A stretch of 64,000 nt of DNA, from contig JAULSN010000009.1 in NCBI GenBank assembly GCA_033439765.1, positions 1,302,001 through 1,366,000 on the forward strand. Reading direction: 5' to 3'. The notes under the pieces were generated by a model. The model did no database searches. It was given only the letters and a program-made list of their open reading frames with translations, and was not told the DNA's origin. Source of the DNA: Lasiosphaeria ovina. Taxonomy: Eukaryota > Ascomycota > Sordariomycetes > Sordariales > Lasiosphaeriaceae. A program made the position numbers and the translations under genes. Numbering within the stretch: position 1 is the first letter of the stretch; every line of letters begins with the position of its first letter. Shown in pieces: positions 1-11,819 of this stretch.

Positions 1-700
1 GCGTGAGATCGATATAGGCCTCCGTCTAATGGCTTTGACTAGAGAGGGCGGTATGGTCGCGGCCGATCCTTCCGGCTTAAATGCGTGACGAAAATGAGAA
101 GAATGAAAGTCGATATGAAGCTCCATTTGAAGTGAGGTAGGCTGAGTTGTTAACTGTTGACAAAGTCGATGGAGAGGGCCGAAAGTGAAACCCCTGCTTT
201 AGGCGAGGTAGACTTGTGAGGGGCGGATTGGTGAGTTTGACTGGGCTGGACTGTAGTGCTGTCTAGTGGTGTGTTGTACCGGGCTATAGGAAGGAAAAAC
301 TGTAGGCCTCTCTGCCTGCGCGGTTGGGTATCTGGCTGGCGCAAAGCCACATCTCAAAATGCGCCGAGCTCATTAGCCGTGAAGCCTCCCGTTACCTCTT
401 TTAGCTAACTAAGTCAATTGGGTCGGCCTTTCAGAGAAGTTGAAGAGAGACGGAAGCGAGGGAAACCTACGATGGACGGTATGCTAATTGCATGTAACTG
501 AAGAAAGGGAAGACCTCTAGCTTCTAATGGTGCTGAAAAAGGCGGATGTAAATTGAGGGTAAAGAGTGTCGCAGGTACTAGGGGTCTCCCGGCGAGCGTC
601 GAAGAAGTCAGAGGCAAGAACTGAAAAAGTGCAAAGCTAGTCCGCCTTGCAAAACGAAAATATACCGAGGCTGCAGGGACCTTCTTCGAGTCACGAGTGA
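1..700. other. no gene recognised
   Basis: I see no convincing coding region, RNA gene or repeat here. Open frames are short and overlap in several frames without any recognisable motif. Confidence 0.4.
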
Positions 701-782
701 AAGGCGCCGTATATGTACTCAGGTGGCTAACAGACGAAGGAGGCTACGAGACTTGAAGCGAAAGGGGCGGGCCCGCCGTCGA

Positions 783-1946
783 GCAGGAGTCTCCATTTTT
801 GCTGCGGTGAGATATGCAAGAAATGTGTGCATTTTTCGCCGTGGTTATGCTTGGAGACGGGAACATTATTCATGGCCATCACCTCGGCCCACGCGCCGCA
901 AAGGGCAGCGTCGGTAGGCGGCGAGGGGATGATATTCGGGTCCGGAGGACCGAGGAAGGCCGCGGGGGCGCCTAGGCCTCGGCAGCCGGCTCAGAGTTAT
1001 CGGCGAATGTGCCCTAGTGTGAGAAGGAAAGGGCGAGACTTAGGGCGGTGGGAAGGTGCAGGTCCCGTTGCGTGAGCGCGTCGTCGTCGTCATCGGCGTG
1101 CTGATGGCGCTCGGTATCTTTGCCGCGGCCGCGTCTATCGTGAAGGCCGGTGTCCATTCGGAAGAAGAGAGAAATAAGCGTGTCGGGTATGCCAGTCCTG
1201 GCGTGCTTCTGCCGCATCAGAAGCGAAATAGTGTGTCAGTGCCGAGCTCGGTCTTCGTTGCCTGTAATTGTACCTTCAGTCGGCTATACCGATTCGATAG
1301 AAGGCCTCCATCACCAACAGAAATTGCTAAAGGGTTGTCGTCTTCGGGGACAAAATTATCGTTAAAAGCGGTACCTGTGGTTGTCCGGGGAAAAAAGAAG
1401 GGGAGAGTCTGGGGTACTTGGCCCTGGGGTTTGCAGCTGGCTGGGCTCGTCTCTTTGGGGTGGCCGGCTTGAAGTCGATGCTGTCGTCTTCGAAGGAGTA
1501 GTGTGAGGAGTAGCGTCAAGTGTTTTGCTACTGGCACTGGTGGCAGGCTGAAGAAGTGTTGGTGGCACGGATGGGGAGGCATCGCCGTAGCCTGCAATGG
1601 GAGAGGCGATGTTGGCCGCCGAAGCGGCAGGTTTACGAGCACGTGGTGTAGGCGCCAATTTGTCGTACGTCGTGAATTATAATTATCGTGGGATCATGGG
1701 ATTGTGTACTATCTGCTGTGGTCGTCGTCGCCGTCGTCGTTATTCCACTTCGACTCCCTGCGTGCAGCCTTGGTAGGAGTTTCCATTTTTGCTCCCGATG
1801 GCGGCATCGGGTTTAGAAATCGGCGAGCCAGATCGGCGCTTGGGAAGGCATTTCAGAGCCAGAGCGGCTGCGGCAGCTGGCTGCTGCTTTGGCGTTCTGT
1901 GGTGAGATATGCGGGAAAAAAAATGGGTGGATTTTTCGCCGGGTTT
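783..1946 (+). repeat. partial direct duplication with internal deletion
   Basis: The stretch around 783-850 (beginning ggagtctccatttttgct, then gcggtgagatatgc and atttttcgccg) reappears at 1772-1946. In the second copy the two halves are separated by about 130 bases, so the first copy looks like an internally deleted version or the second carries an insertion. In the second copy a plus-strand frame stays open (1704-1967), but I do not recognise its product. The rest of 850-1770 holds no recognisable gene. Confidence 0.5.
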
Positions 1947-2225
1947 GGTCGAAATGGCTTGCTGTGAGGCTGTTTGGAGAAAAGGGCAGAGCAGTTCGGT
2001 GCGTCAATGAGGTTCAAGATGAGGGAAAGTGGGGGGGCTGGGGGGGCGAGAGTCTGAGCTTATCTCTAAATTCATTTGGGGGGAAAGGGAAAGGGAAAGT
2101 GCGTTCCAACTCATGTTGTGTGTTAGGCCGGCGGGGACCTAGAGGTTACTGCCTGCGATGTGGCCTTGGCCTTGCCCACAATTTCTTGTGCTTCTTGTGA
2201 TGCTATTACGACTACGACTCCGGTA

Positions 2226-2725
2226 CACCTTGACGGAGTGTCGACCCCCACGCCGCAGAGAGCTCCTTTCGATGCCATTGCGACTCCGGTACACTACACT
2301 AAGGGGGACCTTGAACTTGCATCACAGCCTCAGGGCCGTACAAGTTCCCAAAGCTTGGCTTCTGAAGACGGCGTTCTGAGGCCGCTGTGAGGCCGTTGTT
2401 CCCGGAAGCCGGCTGCTTGCTGGCCCAACTAAGGGAAAAAGAGTAATTACTCCTCTTCTCCAGCCATGTTACGAATTTGGCCGAGTATCGACCCCCACGC
2501 CGCAGAGAGCTCCTTTCATGGCCGCGGAGAAACGAGAGGCCAACATTATGTTGGCTGTCTCCGGGCCTTTGTCCTGGTCCTGGAGCGGCGCCGGGCATGG
2601 GCTGCGGCACTGGCGGAGGTTGCGGTGCTGAGCCGAATCCTGAGGAGGAGGAGGAGGGGGGGAAGAAGCCTACTGCTTGCTGGCCGAAGAAAAAGGAGTA
2701 ATTACTCTTTTTCTCCAGCTATCAC
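2226..2725 (+). repeat. imperfect tandem duplication, unit about 250 bp
   Basis: Two copies lie head to tail. Each has a block starting tcgacccccacgccgcagag (2244 and 2487), and each ends with tgcttgctggcc, an A-rich stretch, the palindromic core gagtaattactc (about 2441 and 2694) and ttctccagc. The middle parts differ by indels. Frames across the repeat are proline/arginine rich and unrecognised. Confidence 0.6.
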
Positions 2726-3340
2726 ATCGCATTAATTAGCTAACCTTTCTTTGATCAGGAGCGAACGACGACGACGACGTCTTACAACTCCGACACCATC
2801 GCCATGTGATGCTCTTCTCGTGCCATTTCTTCCCCCCCTTGCCGATGGAAGCATCGTCCGTCCTCCGTATACCGGGCAAAGTCTCCGCGAAGCTCGTTGC
2901 GGAAAGATTCAAGACAGACCCACGTCATAGTTCAGTCAGCCGACATATAGCCAAGGTCACAACACCAAGCAAGTCGCTGCCGGTTTCGCTTGGGACGTGC
3001 AATCGCAACGCAACAGGAAGTCCCGATACTAGGGAATAAAAATAGTAGCCTCCATTGCCCCTAGACGGGTCAGCAGCGAAACTTCTTCTCCGCTGCTTCG
3101 AATGGCGAGTAGGACGTCGTTCAGTCCAACGACACTCGACCTACCACCAAGCCCTCTACCAAGTCCGGTACAGCGTGCCATCACTAGCCCAGACGGACAA
3201 GCAGCCCTCATCGCTGGGCCAATGTGCCTGCCTGCCTGCCCTTTGCGCGTGTGTGTGTTGGGCTACTACATACATAACAACGTTTCCGAGTAGCCCCTAT
3301 TTAGCCAAGGACGATCCCGACATGAAGCTCCTATGAGCCC
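2726..3340. other. no gene recognised
   Basis: Short plus-strand frames (for example 2806-3039) show no known motif. Nothing else is supported. Confidence 0.3.
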
Positions 3341-3342
3341 AA

Positions 3343-3552
3343 AGACTTTCCACTCGAGTGGCCTCTCAGGACCTGCAGGGTATCAAAGCCCAGCTGGGGA
3401 AGAACGAGAAGGAGCTGCAGGATGTCAAAGCCGAGTTGGCTGATAGGGTGAAGGCGATCAAACACTGCTTTATTGCGATACGACAGGTCACGGACGACGA
3501 TGACAAAGGTGGCATCAGGACACAGCTGCCCTGCCCGATGGCAGCGAGGTGA
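3343..3552 (+). pseudogene. coiled-coil-like coding remnant
   Basis: A plus-strand frame reads as a charged heptad-like helix (DLQGIKAQLGKNEKELQDVK, then a second similar turn AELADRVKAIK). The DNA shows the same near-duplication: caaagcccagctggg is followed by caaagccgagttggc. I do not recognise the parent protein. The frame has no clear start and runs into a dispersed repeat just downstream, so it is probably a truncated fragment. Confidence 0.3.
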
Positions 3553-3558
3553 CCCACC

Positions 3559-3690
3559 TGTGCGTGCCAGCTCGACGGCCAAGCAAGCCGCCCTTCCCAT
3601 CTTCTTCTCCGTGCTTGCCTTTGCTTTTGGTTGGCAACTTAATGACGGACGGGGCACAGAACCACCACGGGCACGGGCATAGACCCAGAG
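3559..3690 (+). repeat. family A dispersed repeat, partial copy
   Basis: This copy matches 16320-16450: gcaagccgcccttcccatc, a ttgcctttgctttt stretch, ggcaacttaatgacggacgg and cacagaaccaccacggg. It is one arm of the short repeat family described at 27374-27614. Only the region upstream of the pyrimidine-rich arm is present. Confidence 0.6.
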
Positions 3691-4044
3691 TGGCGGATGA
3701 CAGCGTGCATGCAGGTGAAGAATAAAAAAGGGTGCGTCGCTTTTACTCACCCACCCTATGACCCGGTTGAACAAAATACGACTCATTGATACAATAATAC
3801 AAGCTGCGGGCCGGTTTCGAGATACGTAGTAAACAAATAATAAAAATCTCGCGCAATGATTGAGAGAGCATAGTCGAGGCGAAACCGAATGCCCAGTCCT
3901 CCCAACGTAACGTCGTTCCCGTCGTCGAGATTGCGGTAAGGGCGGCGGCGGGTGTGGGTGAAAGGTGGCGAGGAGAGGAGAGGGGAGGTCCTAGTGCAGA
4001 ACCAAAGCGACGGGTAGCTGAGAAAAGGACGGCCAGGGCTAACT

Positions 4045-4730
4045 ATGGCAAAGAAGACGTCACAGAAATTGGAAGAGGATGATGAGCCAGATGACGAATT
4101 TCCTCCGTCGAAAAAGCAGCTGCAGCCAGCCCGCCGGTCGAAATTCCAGAAAAGGGGGCCCAGCAGGGTTGCGCTTATTGTCTGCGTCCAAGAAGCGGCG
4201 GCCTGCTTCTGAGATGGACGACAAAATGAGGAGAGCAGCAGCCGGCGACGTGGGAGGAAGCCGTCGCGTCAGTTCCTTGACTGACGAGGGCGAGAAACAT
4301 GGACGACGCCAACGAGACAAGCGACCTAGGAAGCCTTGACGACCCCGACGACGACGATGACGACCAGTCTTTTAGAATGCACACGCGTGTGCCCAATGAT
4401 GCCGTGCGCGTGCGCGTGCGCGTGGTTGTGCATGCATGCTGAGGGACCATGTCGCCCTCTGGCCCCCAACGGAACCTGGACCTGGACCTGCGACCAGAAC
4501 GGGTGCGGCTATGTGGTCTGCTCCGCGCCCCAGAGGACCAGGTCGCCTAAGAAATCATTGCCGGCCACTTCCGTGACCACGAGGCTCAGCTTGAAAAAGA
4601 TTAACCTGGCTATGACGGAAAGCCGCCGCCACATGCCCACCAAGTATGCATATTTCCTGGGCAGCCCACAATTAGCGCTTGCGGGCACCGGCTCGCAGAC
4701 CTTGTGGCCACGGCAGCAAGGGAAATAATT
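4045..4730 (+). pseudogene. broken zinc-finger-like fungal gene
   Basis: An ATG at 4045 starts a frame reading MAKKTSQKLEEDDEPDDEF that stops at about 4209. Further on, other frames encode a C-x4-C pair (CDQNGC, about 4488), an H-x3-H pair (HFRDH, about 4570) and the segment KINLAMTESRRHMPTKYAYF (about 4600-4660). The order suggests one C2H2-like gene broken by at least two frameshifts. An in-frame TAA at about 4548 precedes EIIAGHF. I have the impression of a fungal family with this finger and the following helix, but cannot name it. Downstream to about 4890 the frame degrades. Confidence 0.45.
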
Positions 4731-4889
4731 GGCGCCTAACTTTGTAGTTGGGTGACGCGGTTTCGGCTATAAGGGGACAACCGAACGTCTGCCAAGGTGC
4801 TACCAATCGATTCGTATATGACTCCTCGAGACCTAGTGGCAGATCACCTTGGTACTTCCCCCCCCCCGAGTTCATGAGCGATTGGGCTC

Positions 4890-6139
4890 GCGGGGTCCGC
4901 TGGGTGACGTGTGGGTTTAGGCATCGTCATGCTCCGGCTGCTTGGTGACGCATCCACCCGATAAATCCGTAGGCTGGCTTGTTGTGGATATATACCCAGA
5001 CGGGCCAGTTGGGGTACACAGAAGTGCTAGAAAGACGATGATGCAATGGATCAGACGTACGACCGACGCTCAGTCGAGACTGTGGCAGGGGCTGGTAGAG
5101 GGCATCGTGAAAACGCTGCTGGAGCTAGATATGGATGATTGTGTTGACGCCGCAACGCGTGAAGCACGCAGGAGGGAGGTGGTGCATGTTCTGAGCTTGG
5201 ATAAATACAGCGGGATAGTCTCATTTCCCCCTTGAAAGATATCGAGCAGTTCACCTTGAATGTGGATACAAGTCAAACAAAGCGATCTGGCACTATCCAA
5301 GGTCAAGAACGGCACCAAAACTCTGCTCGCAGGTATCTTGCAGTTCATGGGCCTATCAGCGGCGACTCCAGGGTAGTGGCCGGGACAGTCAGTCAGACCG
5401 GACAACAGAACTACCGCCTGGAGATGCGAGGATTCTGGGGCGCGATTCGACCCCAGTCGGGCGATGGCGGCTCTGCAAACTAAAAGCTGCGATATCTAGC
5501 ACTGACGGTTAGTAGGCTACACTCTCAACCGTAATGGAGGAACTGATTTTGATCGGCATGGAGCGCGCCAATATGGAGAGATTGAGACTGGCGATAGCGG
5601 TGAAGATGTGAAAACGCAAGCGTCTCAAGCTCGAGGCGAGGCGGGAGCTCAAGATGTAGAATATTAGAGGATAATAAGCGATAAGCGGTTGTGCGGTGCT
5701 TGGCTAGAGTCAAATTCAAGGTGGGAGACTCGAGAGCGCGCTCTCGCTTCGTGGGCCAGGAGACTGTGCCGGGGCAGTTGTGACTCTGGTGGTTGGAAGG
5801 AAGCGCCGGAGTCAAGGCGCTCGAAGGAAGATTCCCGCGGTCGGAAAATCGTTGCCAAAAGGGTCTGTTTGATGCTCGCTCAATTAGCGCGACTGGTGCC
5901 GCAGACTGCACATGACAATCGGAGGAGCCTCGAGATGTTGTAGACAGGCGAAGGCGGCACGAGGGACGAAAGGAAGGAGGCAGTTAGGTAGGGAAGCTCC
6001 AGATGCGTTAAGAAGGAAAAGCCGTCGCAATCGGTCACAATCGTCTATGCGTGGGGTGGTGGTGTGGTGGCAGCGGTTGTGGGCTTGGTGGACCCTTGTT
6101 TGTATTTCCCTGTGCATGATGATGTATCTGTCTGTCAGG
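4890..6139. other. unrecognised sequence
   Basis: A 97-codon plus frame (4942-5235) and overlapping minus frames are open, but none shows a known domain. The minus frame 5525-5911 is arginine/leucine rich and also unrecognised. I see no repeat structure. Confidence 0.3.
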
Positions 6140-6640
6140 GTACCTATTTGGGTGAGGTATGACGACTGTGATAACCACAACCGCTTGTGGGCCCTGTCAC
6201 GAAGGATCTCAATGCCTAGGAACCACTGCAGGGCCTCTCCTCCCGTAAGTTGGAAGCTGGTCTTCAATTTCTCGATAACTTCAAGTGCTTCCTACCTCTA
6301 TTGCTCCCTGAACACGAGGACTATGTTATCCACGTAGAAGAAAAGGATCACGCCGTTGCGGGTGAGCGCACATGGTTCGTGAGGGACAAGGGGGGAACCT
6401 AGACCTTTGAGTGCCCCTGACAGGGCCCTCTGCCAGAGCAGTGGTTATCTCCTAAGGCTATACAGAGCTTTGCTGAGCTTCAAAACCGTGCCAGGCTTCT
6501 TGTACCCGGCCGGCATGCGTATGTAGACTTCCTCATTAAGAATGGCATGTAAGCCCGCATGACCGATCCGCGAATATTCCCAAGCGAAGCTAGCGCGGCT
6601 TGCATTTTCACGTGCGACTGGCCCGCCGACCTGCTCCAAC
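6140..6640 (-). pseudogene. Ty1/Copia reverse transcriptase fragment
   Basis: Reading leftwards from 6640, a frame encodes NEEVYIRMPAGYKKPGTVLK followed by LSKALYSLRR, a classic Copia reverse transcriptase segment. In a second frame come FFYVDNIVLVF (the YVDD catalytic box with its last Asp changed to Asn) and ALQWFLGIEILRDRAHKRLW, then SQSSYLTQI. Stops and a frameshift lie between about 6290 and 6445. The Asp-to-Asn change is a G-to-A change on the coding strand, consistent with RIP. Gag, integrase and LTRs are not adjacent, so this is an isolated fragment. Confidence 0.8.
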
Positions 6641-6781
6641 CGTTAGTTTTGGCTCAGAAAATAATTGAGGAGTATGCGCTGCTTCTGTTGGAGGGGATCC
6701 AAAGAGAGGTCTTGGTAACGAACCCGAGAAGAAGAGAGGGTCGGCGGGTCTGAAAGTCTGATACCTTCGTGTTCAAGGGCC

Positions 6782-6803
6782 AGCCCTCAGCATGCTGAGG
6801 GCT
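6782..6803. repeat. 22-bp perfect palindrome
   Basis: The sequence agccctcagc followed by atgctgagggct is its own reverse complement over 22 bases with no loop. It lies between the Copia fragment and the possible HeLo-like fragment. Function unknown. Confidence 0.7.
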
Positions 6804-6901
6804 TTGCAGGATCGCTTCACCTAAGGGTGTTGCCAAGGATGAACCGGTTCCTAACCGAACACCCGTCTAAGGGTAAATAAAGCGGGAAACATGTTCGCAA
6901 G

Positions 6902-7282
6902 ATGGCTGAAGCTCACACACGAGATAGCCATCAGCGGTTACCACCACTCCACAGTCGGACGTCCGAGTCTAAGAGACGCAAGCTGGTTTGGGCACTCTGG
7001 AGCAAGACAGGACGCACGGAACAGGTCGAGCTCTCCGAGAAGCTGGTGCAGGGACTACATGATTTAGTGCCCCGGGATACTGAGCAGAGCACGCGGCCGC
7101 TGCACGAACCAGGTGCAAGACGCACCGATACGCGACGGGAACTGCACGCCTGGCTCGGTCCCTGCTCTCCCAACGACCACTACCACAACTCGGAAAAGAC
7201 TCTCTCATCGTCTCAGAGGATCGGACGAAGGTCGGCGGCGTCAGGGACATCAGTGCGACAAATGGCGGCTTTGCGGCTCTGA
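6902..7282 (+). pseudogene. possible HeLo-like domain fragment
   Basis: A 126-codon open frame contains KRRKLVWALWSKTGRTEQVE followed by LSEKLVQGLHDLVPRD. This spacing resembles the middle helices of fungal HeLo-type (prion inhibition and propagation) N-terminal domains, where a basic W-A-L-W turn precedes an amphipathic helix ending in L-V-P. The rest (RRELHAWLGPCSPNDHYH onwards) is not diagnostic. HeLo domains work in fungal programmed cell death receptors, and the neighbouring HET remnant fits that theme. The match is from memory of family shape only; it could be a chance frame. Confidence 0.25.
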
Positions 7283-7439
7283 ACATGAACTTCCAAGGTG
7301 CCACAATTTACCACAAACTATAAGCCAGAGTGACAGAGGGCCTGGCAAGGGTACGCCGAATGGAATATCTTACTTGGCTCGTTGCTACATGACCACACCA
7401 CACCAAAGCAACCTTCTCAAAATCCTCAAACCGTCCAAT

Positions 7440-10201
7440 ATGCATACCCCTTTTAGTAAGACCCTCCTCCCCATGCCATAATCCCGTGAACATGCGCCGC
7501 AGCTCCAACCAGTGAAAGCCGTCGCGTCGCGTCGCGTCGCGTCGCAGCCGTATCTAAACCACCTTGATGCGCCAACCACCTCTGAATCCCCCACGGATCC
7601 AAATCCCGGAGAAAGAAAGGTATTTTTTTTTCCCGCCTGCGATCATCCATCCACACTGCATCCCCCCAGTTGTGCACCCTCAGGCGCCAGCCCGATAAAC
7701 CCACCAACAGTCTTGAATCTGAATAGTCCGTTTCCGGCGACGGCGGCGTGGAAATGGGTATTTGTGTCGTCTGGCAGGGGGGGGTGGTTACCTCCTCCAG
7801 CTTCGCGTCGTACATGCTCTTGTCTTTTGTCAAGGGCAGGGCGGTAATAACAGCCGATTCCAATTCCCTGCGGCAGGGGATAAAGTCTCTCCCGCCGTTG
7901 GTATATGAAGTTCCTCTCTAGGACGGGGGAGGATGTCATTGATGGTGTCGAAGAAGTAGGCAGTGAGATCCTTTTCACACACGTAGATGGTTGATTGCCC
8001 TCCGATTCCTCAGTCTTTGAAACTTGGTCGGGGAGGGGGGGGCAAGATCATGCGCCGCAGCGACGATTGTTCGAAGAGGTTGACGGCATCTTGGTGTCTG
8101 GCGTTGACTTTGAGGTACACCATGAGCATGATCCATGTTTTTAACTAGGAACCGAATTCTAAAGATGGTAGTGGGAGTGGGCTTTTTGGGCTCTTGTGCA
8201 GCCGGCCCGTTGCTGATACCAACGCGGTTAAAATCGGAGTCCGAGCGTAAAGTTCTCTAAAGGGCTTCTGCCTGTGATTGGGAAGTGCCTTGGTAGTTGT
8301 CGTAAGGAGTCAAGGTGGATATCATGGTAAACCAACTTGGGGAATAATTGGAGGGGGCCTGCCTTTCCCTTGTCCGTCATCCAGCTGATGGTGTTGACGC
8401 ATACACCCCTGAGATGGACGGTTTTCTCATCCAGGGGGGGGGGGGGGGGGGCGTATGTGGTGAGGCCGGGAGGTTGAAGAGGGACACGGAATCCGAGGAG
8501 TGTATAGAGGCGAGGAGCAGATCTTGGAGCAAAGTCTGGAACCCAGGAGGGCAAGCTAATGTCTGACTTTGTATCTCCCCGGAGGAAGAGGATGAACAAG
8601 GGATCTTCCGAATCACGAATCATCTCTCGGGTATAAAGTTGATGCAGACCTAGACCGTTTCAACGGGCAACGTGTAGTCCGCGACAAAGGTCGTCTGATA
8701 TCGTGGATCGACGGACCGCAAAGAAAGCATTGCGTATAGCAATGATCTCTTGGGTTCGTTGCTTGAAATGTTCAAGTTATGTTGAGAAGATTGGGAAACT
8801 GGAAGTAAGACAGCTGTTTCTTAAGCTCTGAGGAATGGTCACCGTACGGCAGGTTTCCGCAATCGATTCAGGTGTCCCTTCAGGAGTCGCAGGGTGCTGG
8901 GTTGCAGGCATCCCCGAACCGAGTTCCTCAGGCGGTTGTTGGTGTATCTCTCGGTCCAAAGTAATTGTTTCGCCGTCGTGATGGCGGAGCAAGATTGCAC
9001 CAATAGCAATGTCGATTTCCCTCCACTGCATCTGCTTTTCCCCACAGTACATACGAATATCGCCGCCGAGGACGACTTTCTTAGACGATCCAGATACGAC
9101 GACGACAAAACCACTGTCGGAGAAACAAAGACGCCAGGGTATCCCATCCGTCTTGAGATATCCGTGGAACTACAGCGGCGTCGTAATCTTTCCTCCGGAG
9201 TGGCTCGGGATGGTATGATGCGGCTATTAGTGAAGTTAGCCACCGATCTAGCTCATTTTCGACGGGGCCGACATAGCATCGTCGATGTACTGGTCTTCTT
9301 TTTCCAAGCCAGACCACCACGTAACTGGCAGCTGAGTAGACACGGTGCATCATGGCGACCTGAGCTATTCTCTCGGCGTCGTCTTGTTGGTCGATACAAA
9401 CAGCATCGATCCAAATGTGTGGTCGTCTGAGGTCGAAAAAGGCAAACCCGGCTATGTCGTCCAGTAAGGGGCTCGGCCCTTTGGACTGGTATTCATCGAA
9501 CATAGCAACCACTCTTGAGTGGGCCGTTGATATCCGCAAGATCCTGAGGTGTACGCTGGCAATTCTCTCGTATTTAGGTTGACGCACCGCCTTTAAGGAG
9601 CAGCCGCCCCCCGCGTACAGTCATAGCAACCATTCTCTGCTGCTAGATGAAGCGGCGTCATGCCCTGAGAATTGCGGGCTTCCACGTCATAGCCCAGCAA
9701 AATCATGTTAAACACGACACGGCCCGTGGGACACCTTGTCGGGCGAGAATGTCCAGAGGGGTCTCATCTTTGTCGTTCTTGCTTCCCATCCAAGAACTCG
9801 CGTAGTCCGTCGCCGGCATAGTCGCCAAGTACTCGTACAAGTTTCGTCCAACTTTGAGGATTTTCCCATCACAAACGATTGGGAAGGCATGGCTTTCTGA
9901 ATATGCTTCCTCGGCAGCCAGAAAAGCGCTATGGAAGAGATGGCCGTCAAGGAGTGGATTGCCCCAGGTATACAAGAGACAATGATGAAATATGGGGAAG
10001 TTGAAGGAAGGTTCCAGTCCCCCAAGGTCACTGAGATGGCGGTAGTTGAAAGCAAGATCAAGAATCTCAAAAGAAATTGAGGAAGGCCATCTTTAGTCGG
10101 GGGGGTGAGGGGAGCTTACGACGGAGGAACCTAATGCAGGTTTTGGACGGAAGCGGTTCGTAAGCGTACGGCTCTCTTTGAGCAGTCGATGGTTTGTCCA
10201 T
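7440..10201 (-). pseudogene. HET-domain protein with internal ankyrin repeats, decayed
   Basis: Transcribed leftwards from a likely ATG at 10201 (MDKPSTAQREPYAYEPLPSK, a typical HET start). A plausible GT-AG intron follows at 10119-10031. Next come YTWGNPLLDG (HET motif 1, about 9970) and NLYEYLATMP, then ankyrin-like segments (NDKDETPLDILARQG; GMTPLHLAAENG at about 9640). The second HET block HIWIDAVCIDQQDDAERIAQ lies at about 9410, and SYVVVWLGK follows. Downstream are WREIDIAIGAILLRHHDG (about 9010), LPSWVPDF (about 8540) and a C-terminal VGAAAHVHGIM (about 7490). At least four frameshifts and several stops separate these blocks, so the gene is dead. HET proteins trigger heterokaryon incompatibility; ankyrin repeats inside the HET domain are known in fungi. 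Confidence 0.75.
10031..10119 (-). other. candidate intron in the HET pseudogene
   Basis: On the minus strand the donor is GTAAGC after CTCCGTC, and the acceptor is CATCTCAG, 89 bp apart. Removing it joins the HET start to the strand carrying the YTWG motif. The YTWG motif is one frame off after splicing, so a later frameshift must exist near 10000. Confidence 0.5.
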
Positions 10202-10399
10202 AATGCTGTGTCGAGCTCCTCGCAGTTTCAACTCGTTCGGATTGGATGCTGGTAGGGAAAAATGGAAAGCGGAGACAGCAGTTGAGGTATTTTTAGGAAC
10301 CGATAATTTGGGGGGAGCCTTGGAATCCGATGCTTCTAGGGGGATTGAGCTCCCTTCTCGCCGAGAATCAGCCACATCACAATCAACTATTTAATAGAC

Positions 10400-10850
10400 A
10401 ACAGCAATGGGTGTGCCCTTACTTGTCAACATCAAGATGAATTGACTATCAGCCCTCGGTGCCACCCCGAAGTCTTACATGAACGAACCACATAGTGCTG
10501 CTGCGCAACTTTTGCGCGTGGGGCAGTTTTCACTAGTTTTCTGCCTTGCCTGCAGCCTTCCCGGTTGTGTACGAGGCCGCTCCAGTTCTCGTTTGTTGAC
10601 TTCTTCGTGGTTCCAGGGGATCAAGGGGACCTGACAAGCCCAGTGCCGCCAAGATAGACCGAACAATAACGGCGCAGTCGCTCAACGCAGTTTTTCCTCT
10701 GTTTTGTGGGCACCTGTAGTCAAGTCTAAGCCAACGCCTTTGCGAGATCCGTGGCCAAGGGTGCCGTCTCGCCGCCTAAAGGCTTCCAGTCATGGGGCGC
10801 CCTCCACGGGGGGTTCTGGGCCAGATGCGACTTCCCCACCGATTTGTATA
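10400..10850. other. no gene recognised
   Basis: No coding or repeat signal is convincing in this stretch. Confidence 0.3.
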
Positions 10851-10854
10851 TCTT

Positions 10855-11147
10855 TTACACATTCATGAGGTGAATTTTGAGGTTCTCAGGGAGTTGGTAA
10901 GTCCTCCCGGCAGTCACGTTGGTACGTAGCAGAGAGTCTTGGGTGTCTGGGGGCACCCGATACCCTGTTGACAAGGAATTCCCGCACAGGGAGGCCGAGA
11001 GCTTGGATGTTGGAGCTGGCTGGCCCGTACTGCGCCGCAAGGGTGACATGACATGTGGGATGAAACCGCCCGGCCTGTGTGGGGAACGGCCCGACTCCGC
11101 GTGCACAGTCTTAGGATGGCGTTGGAGAAGATTCGAGGCTTTGGGGC

Positions 11148-11183
<36 letters not shown>

Positions 11184-11600
11184 TGCTGCTGCTGCTGCTG
11201 CTGGGTTGATACACATTCATCCTCTGGTTTTGCTCCGCTGGTGGCCGAAGGCTCATTCGCGTCGCTATCACCACTTTTACCAGGAGTTGCATTGATGTCC
11301 TTGTCTGCTCGGGCGTGTCGGCGATGGCCACCTTGGCGATAGGAAACTTAGGCACGCACCAGCAGTGGCAACGCTGTTGCGGAGAGCAGCCAGAGGCACA
11401 CCTAGTGGTGGGAAGGTACTATTAGATCGGGTGTCATCGCAATTGTCGGAGTCCCCCTCGCATTCGCCTTCGCCTCCTCTTTAGCATCCACCGTTGCTTC
11501 GTTCAAATCAACGTTCGACTACTCCTTTGCGACTGCCTCCTGGGGAGCCGCCCAGGCACGCTTCCTCTTCAGGTTAAAAATCGTCATTCAGAGCATCTTA
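10855..11600 (-). pseudogene. unrecognised protein remnant with homopolymer tract
   Basis: A minus-strand frame of 166 codons (11355-10855) carries runs of Ser and Gly encoded by a trinucleotide repeat. In another frame the same repeat would encode polyGln next to DINATPGKSGDSDANEPSAT. Further upstream (11600-11450) the minus strand reads LKRKRAWAAPQEAVAKE, a stop, then SNVDLNEATVDAKEEAKAN. The low-complexity, acidic composition suggests a degraded nuclear-type protein, but no domain is recognised and no single intact frame covers it. Confidence 0.25.
11147..11203. repeat. GCC/GCT trinucleotide microsatellite
   Basis: About nineteen uninterrupted trinucleotides, GCC in the first part and GCT in the second, within an unrecognised coding remnant. 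Confidence 0.9.
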
Positions 11601-11819
11601 GTCTCCTCATCGTATGGTTTTTCTATCTATCTTTGTAACTTGATGGAGAATTTCTCTACGGCCCTGGGTCCAACGGAACTTGGTGGAGAAGTTCTCTAAG
11701 GCCCTGGGGGTCGGGAGGACGGCAATTAGGCAACCTTTTTTCTTCCTTTCAGCCGTTTTCCGCAAACCTTATTTGTGATTTTCTTCGGGGGACTGCCCGC
11801 CAGCGGTTCAGCGGTTTTG

